Positions 38,001-50,400 of a DNA stretch of 64,000 bases are shown piece by piece. Positions within the stretch are counted from its first letter, which is position 1. The number at the start of each line of letters is the position of its first letter. The notes below the pieces were generated by a model. It was not told the origin of the DNA, did no database searches, and was given only the letters and a program-made list of their open reading frames with translations. Origin of the DNA: Prosopocoilus inquinatus (Eukaryota; Arthropoda; Insecta; Coleoptera; Lucanidae); assembly GCA_036172665.1 (NCBI GenBank), contig JAYKNF010000014.1:310001-374000 (forward strand). The letters are read 5' to 3'. The translations under genes and the position numbers were made by a program.

Positions 38001-41000
38001 GAACAACGCTAATACGTGTTGTTTCGTTTAAAACTATTTCCAGCTTCGGCTGCGTCCGAGAACTTCGTATCTAAAGTCAGGGTTACTGGAGTCCATCCAA
38101 ACGTCAAATAACATGTTAGATAAGTAAGGATCGTTTAGATACATCACAGGAACAACGCTAATAGGTGGTGTATCGTTCAAAAGTATTTCCAGCTTCTGCT
38201 GCGTCCGAAATCTTTGTATCTCTCATCAGAGTTACTGGAGTCCACCCAAACGTCAAATAACATGATAGATGAGTAAGGATCGATTAGATACATCACAGGA
38301 ACAACGCTAATACGTGTTGTTTCGTTTAAAACTATTTCCAGCTCCTGCTGCGTCCCAAAACTTTGTATCTGACATCAGACACACTGGAGTCCATCTAAAC
38401 GTCAAATAACATGTTAGATAAGTAAGGATCGTTTAGATACATCACAGGAACAACGCTAATAGGTGGTGTATCGTTCAAAAGTATTTCCAGCTTCTGCTGC
38501 GTCCGAAATCTTTGTATCTCTCATCAGAGTTACTGGAGTCCACCCAAACGTCAAATAACATGATAGATAAGTAAGGATCGATTAGATACAGCACAGGAAC
38601 AACGCTAATACGTGTTGTTTCGTTTAAAACTATTTCCAGCTCCTGCTGCGTCCAAAAACTTTGTCTCTCACATCAGAGTTACTGGAGTCCATCCAAACGT
38701 CAAATAACATGATAGATGAGTAAGGATCGATTAGATACATCACAGGAACAACGCTAATACGTGTTGTTTCGTTTAAAACTATTTCCAGCTTCTGCTGCGT
38801 CCGAAAACTTCGTATCTCACATCAGAGTTACTGGAGTCCATCGAAACGTCAAATAACATGATAGATAAGTAAGTATCGATTAGATACAGCACAGGAACAA
38901 CGCTAATACGTGTTGTTTCGTTTAAAACTATTTCCAGCTCCTGCTGCGTCCAAAAACTTTGTATCTCACATCAGACTTACTGGAGTCCATCCAAACGTCA
39001 AATAACATGTTAGAAAAGTAAGGACCGTTTAGATACATCACAGGAACAACGCTAATACGTGTTGTTTCGTTCAAAACTATTTCCAGCTTCTGCTGCGTCC
39101 GATAACTTTGTATCTCACATCAGAGTTACTGGAGTCTGTCCAAACGTTAAATAACATGATAGATGAGTAAGGATCGATTAGATACATTACAGGAACAACG
39201 CTAATATGTGTTGTTTCGTTTAAAACTATTTCCAGCTGCTGCTGCGTCCGAAAACATCGTATCTCACATCAGAGTTACTGGAGTCCATCGAAATGTCAAA
39301 TAACATGATAGATAAGTAAGGATCGATTAGATACAGCACAGGAACAACGCTAATGCGTGTTGTTTCGTTTAAAACTATTTCTAGCTTCAGCTGGGTCCGA
39401 GAACTTCGTATCTCACATCTAAGTTACTGGAGTTCATCGAAACGCCAAATAACATGATAGATGAGTAAGGATCGATTAGATATATCACAGGAACAACGCC
39501 AATGCGTGTTGTTTCGTTTAAAACTATTTCCAGCTTCTGCTGCGTCCGAAAATTTCGTATCTCACATTAGAGTTACTGGAGTCCATCGAAACGTCAAATA
39601 ACATAGTAGCTAAGTAAGGATCGATTAGATACATCACAGGAACAACGCTAATGCGTGTTGTTTCGTTCAAAACTATTTCCAGCTTCTGCTGCGTCCGAAA
39701 ACGTCGAATCTCACATCAGAGTTACTGGAGCCCATCGAAACGTCAAATAACATGATAGATAAGTAAGGATCGATTAGATACATCACAGGAACATCGCTAA
39801 TGCGTGTTGTTTCGTTTAAAACTATTTCCAGCTTCTGCTGCGTCCGAAAACGTCGTATCTCACATCAGAGTTACTGGAGCCCATCGAAACGTCAAATAAC
39901 ATAATAGATAAGTAAGGATCTATTAGATACAGCACAGGAACAACGCTTAAACGTGTTGTTTCGTTTAAAACTATTTCCAGCTTCTGCTGCGTCCGAAAAC
40001 GTCGTATCTCACATCAGAGTTACTGGAGTCCATCCAAACGTCAAATAACATGATAGATGAGTAAGGATCGATTAGATACATCACAGGAACAACGCTAATA
40101 CGTGTTGTTTCGTTTAAAACTATTTCCAGCTTCGGCTGCGTCCGAGAACTTCGTATCTAAAGTCAGGGTTACTGGAGTCCATCCAAACGTCAAATAACAT
40201 GTTAGATAAGTAAGGATCGTTTAGATACATCACAGGAACAACGCTAATAGGTGGTGTATCGTTCAAAAGTATTTCCAGCTTCTGCTGCGTCCGAAATCTT
40301 TGTATCTCTAATCAGAGTTACTGGAGTCCACCCAAACGTCAAATAACATGATAGATGAGTAAGGATCGATTAGATACATCACAGGAACAACGCTAATACG
40401 TGTTGTTTCGTTTAAAACTATTTCCAGCTCCTGCTGCGTCCCAAAACTTTGTATCTCACATCAGACACACTGGAGTCCATCTAAACGTCAAATAACATGT
40501 TAGATAAGTAAGGATCGTTTAGATACATCACAGGAACAACGCTAATAGGTGGTGTATCGTTCAAAAGTATTTCCAGCTTCTGCTGCGTCCGAAATCTTTG
40601 TATCTCTCATCAGAGTTACTGGAGTCCACCCAAACGTCAAATAACATGATAGATAAGTAAGGATCGATTAGATACAGCACAGGAACAACGCTAATACGTG
40701 TTTTTTCGTTTAAAACTATTTCCAGCTCCTGCTGCGTCCAAAAACTTTGTATCTCACATCAGAGTTACTGGAGTCCATCCAAACGTCAAATAACATGATA
40801 GATGAGTAAGGATCGATTAGATACATCACAGGAACAACGCTAATACGTGTTGTTTCGTTTAAAACTATTTCCAGCTTCTGCTGCGTCCGAAAACTTCGTA
40901 TCTCACATCAGAGTTACTGGAGTCCATCGAAACGTCAAATAACATGATAGATAAGTAAGTATCGATTAGATACAGCACAGGAACAACGCTAATACGTGTT

Positions 41001-42140
41001 GTTTCGTTTAAAACTATTTCCAGCTCCTGCTGCGTCCAAAAACTTTGTATCTCACATCAGACTTACTGGAGTCCATCCAAACGTCAAATAACATGTTAGA
41101 TAAGTAAGGATCGTTTAGATACATCACAGGAACAACGCTAATACGTGTTGTTTCGTTCAAAACTATTTCCAGCTTCTGCTGCGTCCGATAACTTTGTATC
41201 TCACATCAGAGTTACTGGAGTCTGTCCAAACGTTAAATAACATGATAGATGAGTAAGGATCCATTAGATACATTACAGGAACAACGCTAATATGTGTTGT
41301 TTCGTTTAAAACTATTTCCAGCTGCTGCTGCGTCCGAAAACATCGTATCTCACATCAGAGTTACTGGAGTCCATCGAAATGTCAAATAACATGATAGATA
41401 AGTAAGGATCGATTAGATACAGCACAGGAACAACGCTAATGCGTGTTGTTTCGTTTAAAACTATTTCTAGCTTCAGCTGGGTCCGAGAACTTCGTATCTC
41501 ACATCTAAGTTACTGGAGTTCATCGAAACGCCAAATAACATGATAGATGAGTAAGGATCGATTAGATATATCACAGGAACAACGCCAATGCGTGTTGTTT
41601 CGTTTAAAACTATTTCCAGCTTCTGCTGCGTCCGAAAATTTCGTATCTCACATTAGAGTTACTGGAGTCCATCGAAACGTCAAATAACATAGTAGCTAAG
41701 TAAGGATCGATTAGATACATCACAGGAACAACGCTAATGCGTGTTGTTTCGTTCAAAACTATTTCCAGCTTCTGCTGCGTCCGAAAACGTCGAATCTCAC
41801 ATCAGAGTTACTGGAGCCCATCGAAACGTCAAATAACATGATAGATAAGTAAGGATCGATTAGATACATCACAGGAACATCGCTAATGCGTGTTGTTTCG
41901 TTTAAAACTATTTCCAGCTTCTGCTGCGTCCGAAAACGTCGTATCTCACATCAGAGTTACTGGAGCCCATCGAAACGTCAAATAACATAATAGATAAGTA
42001 AGGATCTATTAGATACAGCACAGGAACAACGCTTAAACGTGTTGTTTCGTTTAAAACTATTTCCAGCTTCTGCTGCGTCCGAAAACGTCGTATCTCACAT
42101 CAGAGTTACTGGAGTCCATCCAAACGTCAAATAACATGAT
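35002..42140 (+). repeat. 14-unit (2,086-bp) HOR, about three copies
   Basis: The rare GAAAACATCG variant lies at 35081, 37167, 39253 and 41339, each exactly 2,086 bp (14 x 149) apart. Corresponding unit starts are 35002, 37088, 39174 and 41260. From 37088 to about 42.14 kb the repeat is unbroken (about 2.4 copies). In the first interval only about 850 bp match; 35.85-37.09 kb is filled with units of the 28-unit family (CACCACAGG, CTGCTTCC, CTATTAG). A segment at 34.0-35.0 kb matches 38.17-39.17 kb at twice the period (4,172 bp). Copy-specific changes are few, such as TATCTGACAT at 38367 and CTAATCAG near 40308. Confidence 0.88.
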
Positions 42141-42160
42141 AGATGAGTAAGGATCGATTA

Positions 42161-43047
42161 GATATATCACAGGAACAACGCCAATACGTGTTGCTTCGTT
42201 TAAAACTATTTCCAGCTTCTGCTGCGTCCGAAAACGTCGTATCTCACATCAGAGTTACTGGAGTCCATCGAAACGTCAAATAACATGATAGATAAGTAAT
42301 TATCTATTAGATACAGCACAGGAACAACGCTAATACGTGTTGTTTCGTTTAAAACTATTTCCAGCTCCTGCTGCGTCCAAAAACTTTGTATCTCACATCA
42401 GACTTACTGGAGTCCATCCAAACGTCAAATAACATGATTGATGAGTAAGGATCGATTAGATACATCACAGGAACAACGCTAATATGTGTTGTTTCGTTTC
42501 AAACTATTTCCAGCTGCTGCTGCGTCCGAAAATTTCGTATCTCACATTAGAGTTACTGGAGTCCATCGAAACGTCAAATAACATAGTAGCTAAGTAAGGA
42601 TTGATTAGATACATCACAGGAACAACGCTAATACGTGTTGTTTCGTTCAAAACTATTTCCAGCTTCTGCTGCGTCCAAAAACTTTGTATCTCACATCAGA
42701 GTTACTGGAGTCCATCCAAACGTCAAATAACATGATAGATGAGTAAGGATCGATTAGATACATCCCAGGAACAACGCTAATACGTGTTGTTTCGTTTAAA
42801 ACTATTTCCAGCTTCGGCTGCGTCCGAGAACTTCGTATCTAAAGTCAGGGTTACTGGAGTCCATCCAAACGTCAAATAACATGATAGATAAGTAAGGATC
42901 GATTAGATACATCACAGGAACAACGCTAATGCATGTTGTTTCGTTCAAAACTATTTCCAGCTCCTGCTGCGTCCAAAGACTTTGTATCTCACATCAGACT
43001 TACTGGAGTGTATCCAAACTTTAAATAACATGTTAGATAAGTAAGGA
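42161..43047 (+). repeat. Satellite segment following the 14-unit HOR
   Basis: It starts with the GATATATCAC unit, matching 36797-37.1 kb at an offset of 5,364 bp (36 units), then continues like 25.6-26.4 kb (CTATTAG, TGATTGATGAG, GGATTGATTAG, CTTCGGC and GCATG units). The last units before the 69-bp unit carry CCAAAGAC and AAACTTTAAAT. No non-satellite sequence was seen. Confidence 0.75.
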
Positions 43048-43116
43048 TCGTTTAGATACATCACAGGAACAACGCTAATAGGTGTTGTTTCGTTCAAAAC
43101 TATAGATAAGTAAGGA
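43048..43116 (+). repeat. 69-bp truncated satellite unit (80-bp deletion)
   Basis: The unit runs from TCGTTTAG to AAAACTAT and then jumps into AGATAAGTAAGG at its end, losing 80 bp. AT is shared at the two edges. It is the shortest unit in the window and occurs once. By shifting the frame it creates a 60-codon minus-strand open frame (42951-43133) that has no sign of being a gene. Confidence 0.92.
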
Positions 43117-44308
43117 TCGATTAGATACAGCACAGGAACAACGCTTAAACGTGTTGTTTCGTTTAAAACTATTTCCAGCTTCTGCTGCGTCCGAAAACGT
43201 CGTATCTCACATCAGAGTTACTGGAGCCCATCGAAACGTCAAATAACATGATAGATAAGTAAGGATCGATTAGATACAGCACAGGAGCAACGCTAAAACG
43301 TGTTGTTTCGTTTACAACTATTTCCAGCTCCTGCTGCGTCCGAAAACTTCGTATCTCACATCTAAGTTACTGGAGTCCATCGAAACGCCAAATAACATGA
43401 TAGATGAGTAAGGATCGATTAGATACTTCACAGGAGCAACGCTAATGCGTGTTGTTTCGTTTAAAACTATTTCCAGCTTCTGCTGCGTCCGAGAACTTCG
43501 TATCTCACGTCAGGGTTACTGGAGTCCATCCAAACGTCAAATAACATAGTAGCTAAGTAAGGATCGATTAGATACAGCACAGGAACAACGCTAAAACGTG
43601 TTGTTTCGTTTACAACTATTTCCAGCTCCTGCTGCGTCCGAAAACTTCGTATCTCACATCTAAGTTACTGGAGTCCATCGAAACGCCAAATAACATGATA
43701 GATCAGTAAGGATCGATTAGATACTTCACAGGAACAACGCTAATGCGTGTTGTTTCGTTTAAAACTATTTCCAGCTCCTGCTGCGTCCGAAAACTTCGTA
43801 TCTCACATCTAAGTTACTGGAGTCCATCGAAACGCCAAATAACATGATAGATGAGTAAGGATCGATTAGATACTTCACAGGAGCAACGCTAATGCGTGTT
43901 GTTTCGTTTAAAACTATTTCCAGCTTCTGCTGCGTCCGAGAACTTCGTATCTCACGTCAGGGTTACTGGAGTCCATCCAAACGTCAAATAACATAGTAGC
44001 TAAGTAAGGATCGATTAGATACAGCACAGGAACAACGCTAAAACGTGTTGTTTCGTTTACAACTATTTCCAGCTTCTGCTGCGTCCGAAAACGTCGTATC
44101 TCACATTAGAGTTACTGGAGTCCATCGAAACGTCAAATAACATAGTAGCTAAGTAAGGATCGATTAGATACATCACAGGAACAACGCTAATGCGTGTTGT
44201 TTCGTTTAAAACTATTTCCAGCTTCTGCTGCGTCCGAAAACGTCGTATCTCACATCAGAGCTACTGGAGTCCATCGAAACGCCAAATAACATGATAGATA
44301 AGTAAGGA
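43117..44308 (+). repeat. Locally rearranged zone with 298-bp and 447-bp duplications
   Basis: Units starting at 43415 and 43862 are near-identical (ACTTC, GGAGCAACG, CGTCAGGG, AGTAGCTAAG), 447 bp apart. The units after them (43564 and 44011) match for their first half only. Units at 43266 and 43564 match at a 298-bp offset, as does the second half of 43713. The GGAGCAACG variant is nearly private to this zone (43286, 43435, 43882). It reads as several very small, recent exchanges right after the 80-bp deletion. Confidence 0.75.
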
Positions 44309-45351
44309 TCGATTAGAAACAGCACAGGAACAACGCTAAAACGTGTTGTTTCGTTTACAACTATTTCCAGCTCCTGCTGCTTACGAAAACTTCGTATCTC
44401 ACATCTAAGTTACTGGAGTCCATCGAAACGCCAAATAACATGATAGATGAGTAAGGATCGATTAGATACATCACAGGAACAACGCTAATGCGTGTTGTTT
44501 CGTTTAAAACTATTTCTAGCTTCAGCTGCGCCCGAGAACTTCGTATCTCACATCTAAGTTACTGGAGTCCATCGTAACACCAAATAACATGATAGATGAG
44601 TAAGGATCGATTAGATACATCACAGGAACAACGCTAATGCGTGTTGTTTCGTTTAAAACTATTTCCAGCTTCTGCTGCGTCCGAGAACTTCGTATCTCAC
44701 GTCAGGGTTACTGGAGTCCATCCAAACGTCAAATAACATGATAGATAAGTAAGGATCAATTAGATACAGCACAAGAACAACGCTAATACGTGTTGTTTCG
44801 TTTAAAACTATTTCCAGCTCCTGCTGCGTCTCAAAACTTTGTATCTCACATCAGACTTACTGGAGTCCATCCAAACGTCAAATAACATGTTAGATAAGTA
44901 AGGATCGTTTAGATACATCACAGGAACAACGCTAATAGGTGGTGTTTCGTTCAAAACTATTTCCAGCTTCTGCTGCGTCCGAAATCTTTGTATTTCTCAT
45001 CAGAGTTACTGGAGTCCATCCAAACGTCAAATAACATGATAGATGAGTAAGGATCGATTATATACATCACAGGAACAACGCTAATACGTGTTGTTTCGTT
45101 TAAAACTATTTCCAGCTTCTGCTGCGTCCGAAAACGTCGTATCTCACATTAGAGTTACTGGAGTCCATCGAAACGTCAAATAACATAGTAGCTAAGTAAG
45201 GATCGATTAGATACATCACAGGAACAACGCTAATGCGTGTTGTTTCGTTTAAAACTATTTCCAGCTTCTGCTGCGTCCGAAAACGTCGTATCTCACATCA
45301 GAGCTACTGGAGTCCATCGAAACGCCAAATAACATGATAGATAAGTAAGGA
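44309..45351 (+). repeat. Mosaic satellite segment
   Basis: Seven units of mixed class: ACAGC/AAAACG, CTTCAGC/CGTAACACC, GCGTG/CGTCAGGG, a unit with CACAAGAAC and GTCTCAAAAC near 44773-44835, TCGTTTAG/AGGTGG, a TTATATAC unit at 45059, and CATTAGAG. Several single-base variants here are private. There are no genes and no breaks in the 149-bp phase. Confidence 0.7.
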
Positions 45352-46683
45352 TCGATTAGATACAGCACAGGAACAACGCTAATACGTGTTGTTTCGTTTA
45401 AAACTATTTCCAGCTCCTGCTGCTTCCAAAAACTTTGTATCTCACATCAGACTTACTGGAGTCCATCCAAACTTTAAATTACATGTTAGATAAGTAAGGA
45501 TCGATTAAATACATCACAGGAACGACGCTAATACGTGTTGTTTCGTTTAAAACTATTTCCAGCTTCTGCAGCGTCCGAAAACGTCGTATCTCACATCAGA
45601 CTTACTGGAGTCCATCGAAACGTCAAATAACATGATAGATGAGTAAGGATCGATTAGATACATCACAGGAATGCGTGTTGTTTCGTTTAAAACTATTTCC
45701 ATCTTCTGCTGCGTCCGAAAACGGCGTATCCCACATCAGAGCTACTGGAGTCCATCGAAACGCCAAATAACATGATAGATGAGTAAGGATCGATTAGATA
45801 TATCACAGGAACAACGCTAATATGTGTTGTTTCGTTTAAAACTATTTCCAGCTGCTGCTGCGTCGGAAAATTTCGTATCTCACGTTAGAGTTACTGGAGT
45901 CCATCGAAACGTCAAATAACATAGTAGCTAAGTAAGGATCGATTAGATACATCACAGGAACAACGCTAGTAGGTGTTGTTTCGTTCAAAACTATTTCCAG
46001 CTTCTGCTGCGTCCAAAAACTTTGTATCTCACATCAGAGTTACTGGAGTCCATCCAAACGTCAAATAGCATGAGAGATGAGTAAGGATCGATTAGATATA
46101 TCACAGGAACAACGCCAATACGTGTTGCTTCGTTTAAAACTATTTCCAGCTTCTGCTGCGTCCGAAAACGTCGTATCTCACATTAGAGTTACTGGAATCC
46201 ATCGAAACGTCAAATAACATAGTAGCTAAGTAAGGATCGATTAGATACATCACAGGAACAACGCTAATGCGTGTTGTTTCGTTTAAAACTATTTCCAGCT
46301 TCTGCTGCGTCCGATAACCTTGTATCTCACATTAGAGTTACTGGAGTCTGTCCAAACGTCAAATAACATGATAGATGAGTAAGGATCGATTAGATACATT
46401 ACAGGAACAACGCTAATATGTGTTGTTTCGTTTAAAACTATTTCCAGCTGCTGCTGCGTCCGAAAACGTCGTATCTCACATCAGAGTTACTGGAGTCCAT
46501 CGAAATGTCAAATAACATGATAGATAAGTAAGGATCGATTAGATACAGCACAGGAACAACGCTAATGCGTGTTGTTTCGTTTAAAACTATTTCTAGCTTC
46601 AGCTGGGTCCGAGAACTTCGTATCTCACATCTAAGTTACTGGAGTTCATCGAAACGCCAAATAACATGATAGATGAGTAAGGA
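45352..46683 (+). repeat. Distant copy of the 15484-16815 block
   Basis: It is aligned to 15484-16815 at 29,868 bp, including the 140-bp unit at 45650. The next part (46.75-47.42 kb) then matches 17.48-18.15 kb at an offset of 29,272 bp, 596 bp (four units) less, because the left locus carries the 894-bp duplication. So this region preserves the arrangement seen at 15.5-18.1 kb, minus the local expansion. Confidence 0.8.
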
Positions 46684-47428
46684 TCGATTAGATACATCAC
46701 AGGAACAACGCCAATGCGTGTTGTTTCGTTTAAAACTATTTCCAGCTTCTGCTGCGTCCGAAAATTTCGTATCTCACATTAGAGTTACTGGAGTCGATCG
46801 AAACGTCAAATAACATAGTAGCTAAGTAAGGATCGATTAGATATATCACAGGAACAACGCCAATACGTGTTGCTTCGTTTAAAACTATTTCCAGCTTCTG
46901 CTGCGTCCGAAAACTTCGTATCTCACATCAGAGTTACTGGAGTCCATCGAAACGTCAAATAACATGATAGATAAGTAATTATCGATTAGATACAGCACAG
47001 GAACAACGCTAATACGTGTTGTTTCGTTTAAAACTATTTCCAGCTCCTGCTGCGTCCAAAAACTTTGTATCTCACATCAGACTTGCTGGAGTCCATCCAA
47101 ACGTCAAATAACATGATAGATGAGTAAGGATCGATTAGATACATCACAGGAACAACGCTAATATGTGTTGTTTCGTTTCAAACTATTTCCAGCTGCTGCT
47201 GCGTCCGAAAATTTCGTATCTCACATTAGAGTTACTGGAGTCCATCGAAACGTCAAATAACATAGTAGCTAAGTAAGGATCGATTAGATACATCACAGGT
47301 ACAACGCTAATACGTGTTGTTTCGTTCAAAACTATTTCCAGCTTCTGCTGCGTCCAAAAACTTTGTATCTCACATCAGAGTTACTGGAGTCCATCCAAAA
47401 GTCAAATAATATGATAGATGAGTAAGGA

Positions 47429-50400
47429 TCGATTAGATACATCACAGGAACAACGCTAATACGTGTTGTTTCGTTTAAAACTATTTCCAGCTTCTGCTAC
47501 GTCCGAAAACGTCGTATCTCACATCAGAGTTACTGGAGTCCATCCAAACGTCAAATAACATGATAGATGAGTAAGGATCGATTAGATACATCACAGGAAC
47601 AACGCTAATACGTGTTGTTTCGTTCAAAACTATTTCCAGCTTCTGCTGCGTCCAAAAACTTTGTATCTCACATCAGACTTACTGGAGTGTATCCAAACGT
47701 TAAATAACATGTTAGATAAGTAAGGATCGTTTAGATACATCACAGGAACAACGCTAATAGGTGTTGTTTCGTTCAAAACTATTTCCAGCTCCTGCTGCGT
47801 CCCAAAACTTTGTATCTCACATCAGACACACTGGAGTCCATCTAAACGTCAAATAACATGTTAGATAAGTAAGGATCGTTTAGATACATCACAGGAACAA
47901 CGCTAATAGGTGGTGTATCGTTCAAAAGTATTTCCAGCTTCTGCTGCGTCCGAAATCTTTGTATCTCTCATCAGAGTTACTGGAGTCCACCCAAACGTCA
48001 AATAACATGATAGATGAGTAAGGATCGATTAGATACATCACAGGAACAACGCTAATACGTGTTGTTTCGTTTAAAACTATTTCCAGCTCCTGCTGCGTCC
48101 CAAAACTTTGTATCTCACATCAGACACACTGGAGTCCATCTAAACGTCAAATAACATGTTAGATAAGTAAGGATCGTTTAGATACATCACAGGAACAACG
48201 CTAATAGGTGGTGTATCGTTCAAAAGTATTTCCAGCTTCTGCTGCGTCCGAAATCTTTGTATCTCTCATCAGAGTTACTGGAGTCCACCCAAACGTCAAA
48301 TAACATGATAGATAAGTAAGGATCGATTAGATACAGCACAGGAACAACGCTAATACGTGTTGTTTCGTTTAAAACTATTTCCAGCTCCTGCTGCGTCCAA
48401 AAACTTTGTATCTCACATCAGAGTTACTGGAGTCCATCCAAACGTCAAATAACATGATAGATGAGTAAGGATCGATTAGATACATCACAGGAACAACGTT
48501 AATACGTGTTGTTTCGTTTAAAACTATTTCCAGCTTCGGCTGCGTCCGAGAACTTCGTATCTAAAGTCAGGGTTACTGGAGTCCATCCAAACGTCAAATA
48601 ACATGATAGATAAGTAAGGATCGATTAGATACATCACAGGAACAACGCTAATGCATGTTGTTTCGTTTAAAACTATTTCTAGCTTCAGCTGCGTCCGAGA
48701 ACTTCGTATCTCACATCTAAGTTACTGGAGTTCATCGTAACGCCAAATAACATGATAGATGAGTAAGGATCGATTAGATACAGCACAGGAACAACGCTAA
48801 TACGTGTTGTTTCGTTTAAAACTATTTCCAGCTCCTGCTGCGTCCAAAAACTTTGTATCTCACATCAGACTTACTGGAGTGTATCCAAACGTTAAATAAC
48901 ATGTTAGATAAGTAAGGATCGTTTAGATACATCACAGGAACAACGCTAATAGGTGTTGTTTCGTTCAAAACTATTTCCAGCTTCTGCTGCGTCCGAAATC
49001 TTTGTATCTCTCATCCTAGTTACTGGAGTCCATCCAAACGTCAAATAACATGATAGATGAGTAAGGATCGATTAGATACATCACAGGAACAACGCTAATA
49101 CGAGTTATTTCGTTTAATACTATTTCCAGCTTCTGCTGCGTTCGGAAACGTCGTATCTCACATCAGAGTTACTGGAGTCCATCGAAACGTCAAATAACAT
49201 GATAGATGAGTAAGGATCGATTAGATACATCACAGGAACAACGCTAATGCCTGTTGCTTCGTTTAAAACTATTTCCAGCTTCTGCTGCGTCCGAGAACTT
49301 CGTATCTCACGTCAGGGTTACTGGAGTCCATCCAAACGTCAAATATCATGATAGATAAGTAAGGATCGATTAGATACAGCACAGGAACAACGCTAATACG
49401 TGTTGTTTCGTTTAAAACTATTTCCAGCTCCTGCTGCGTCCCAAAACTTTGTATCTCACATCAGACTCACTGGAGTCCACCCAAACGTCAAATAACATGA
49501 TAGATGAGTAAGGATCGATTAGATACATCACAGGAACAACGCTAATACGTGTTGTTTCGTTTAAAACTATTTCCAGCTTCTGCTGCGTCCGAAAACGTCG
49601 TATCTCACATCAGAGTTACTGGAGTCCATCCAAACGTCAAATAACATGATAGATAAGTAAGGATCGATTAGATACAGCACAGGAACAACGCTAATACGTG
49701 TTGTTTCGTTTAAAACTATTTCCAGCTCCTGCTGCGTCCAAAAACTTTTTATCTCACATCAGAGTTACTGGAGTCCATCCAAACGTCAAATAACATGATA
49801 GATGAGTAAGGATCGATTAGATACATCACCGGAACAACGCTAATACGTGTTGTTTCGTTTAAAACTATTTCCAGCTTCTGCTGCTCCGAAAACGTCGTAT
49901 CTCACATCAGAGTTACTGGAGTCCATCCAAACGTCAAATAACATGATAGATGAGTACGGATCGATTAGATACATCACCGGAACAACGCTAATACTTGTTG
50001 TTTCGTTTAAAACTATTTCCAGCTTCTGCTGCGTCCGAAAACTTCGTATCTCACATCAGAGTTACTGGAGTCCATCGAAACGTCAAATAACATGATAGAT
50101 AAGTAAGTATCGATTAGATACAGCACAGGAACAACGCTAATACGTGTTGTTTCGTTTAAAACTATTTCCAGCTCCTGCTGCGTCCAAAAACTTTGTATCT
50201 CACATCAGACTTACTGGAGTCCATCCAAACGTCAAATAACATGTTAGATAAGTAAGGATCGTTTAGATACATCACAGGAACAACGCTAATACGTGTTGTT
50301 TCGTTCAAAACTATTTCCAGCTTCTGCTGCGTCCGATAACTTTGTATCTCACATCAGAGTTACTGGAGTCTGTCCAAACGTCAAATAACATGATAGATGA

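Noticed and set aside
42951..43133. 60-codon minus-strand open frame
   Set aside because: It is created by the 80-bp deletion in the 69-bp unit; no coding evidence.
49847..50095. 82-codon plus-strand open frame, repeated at 57115-57363
   Set aside because: It exists only because of a 1-bp deletion in a satellite unit, spans unit boundaries, has no recognisable domain or translation signal, and the second copy is 7,268 bp away with the HOR. It is satellite DNA.
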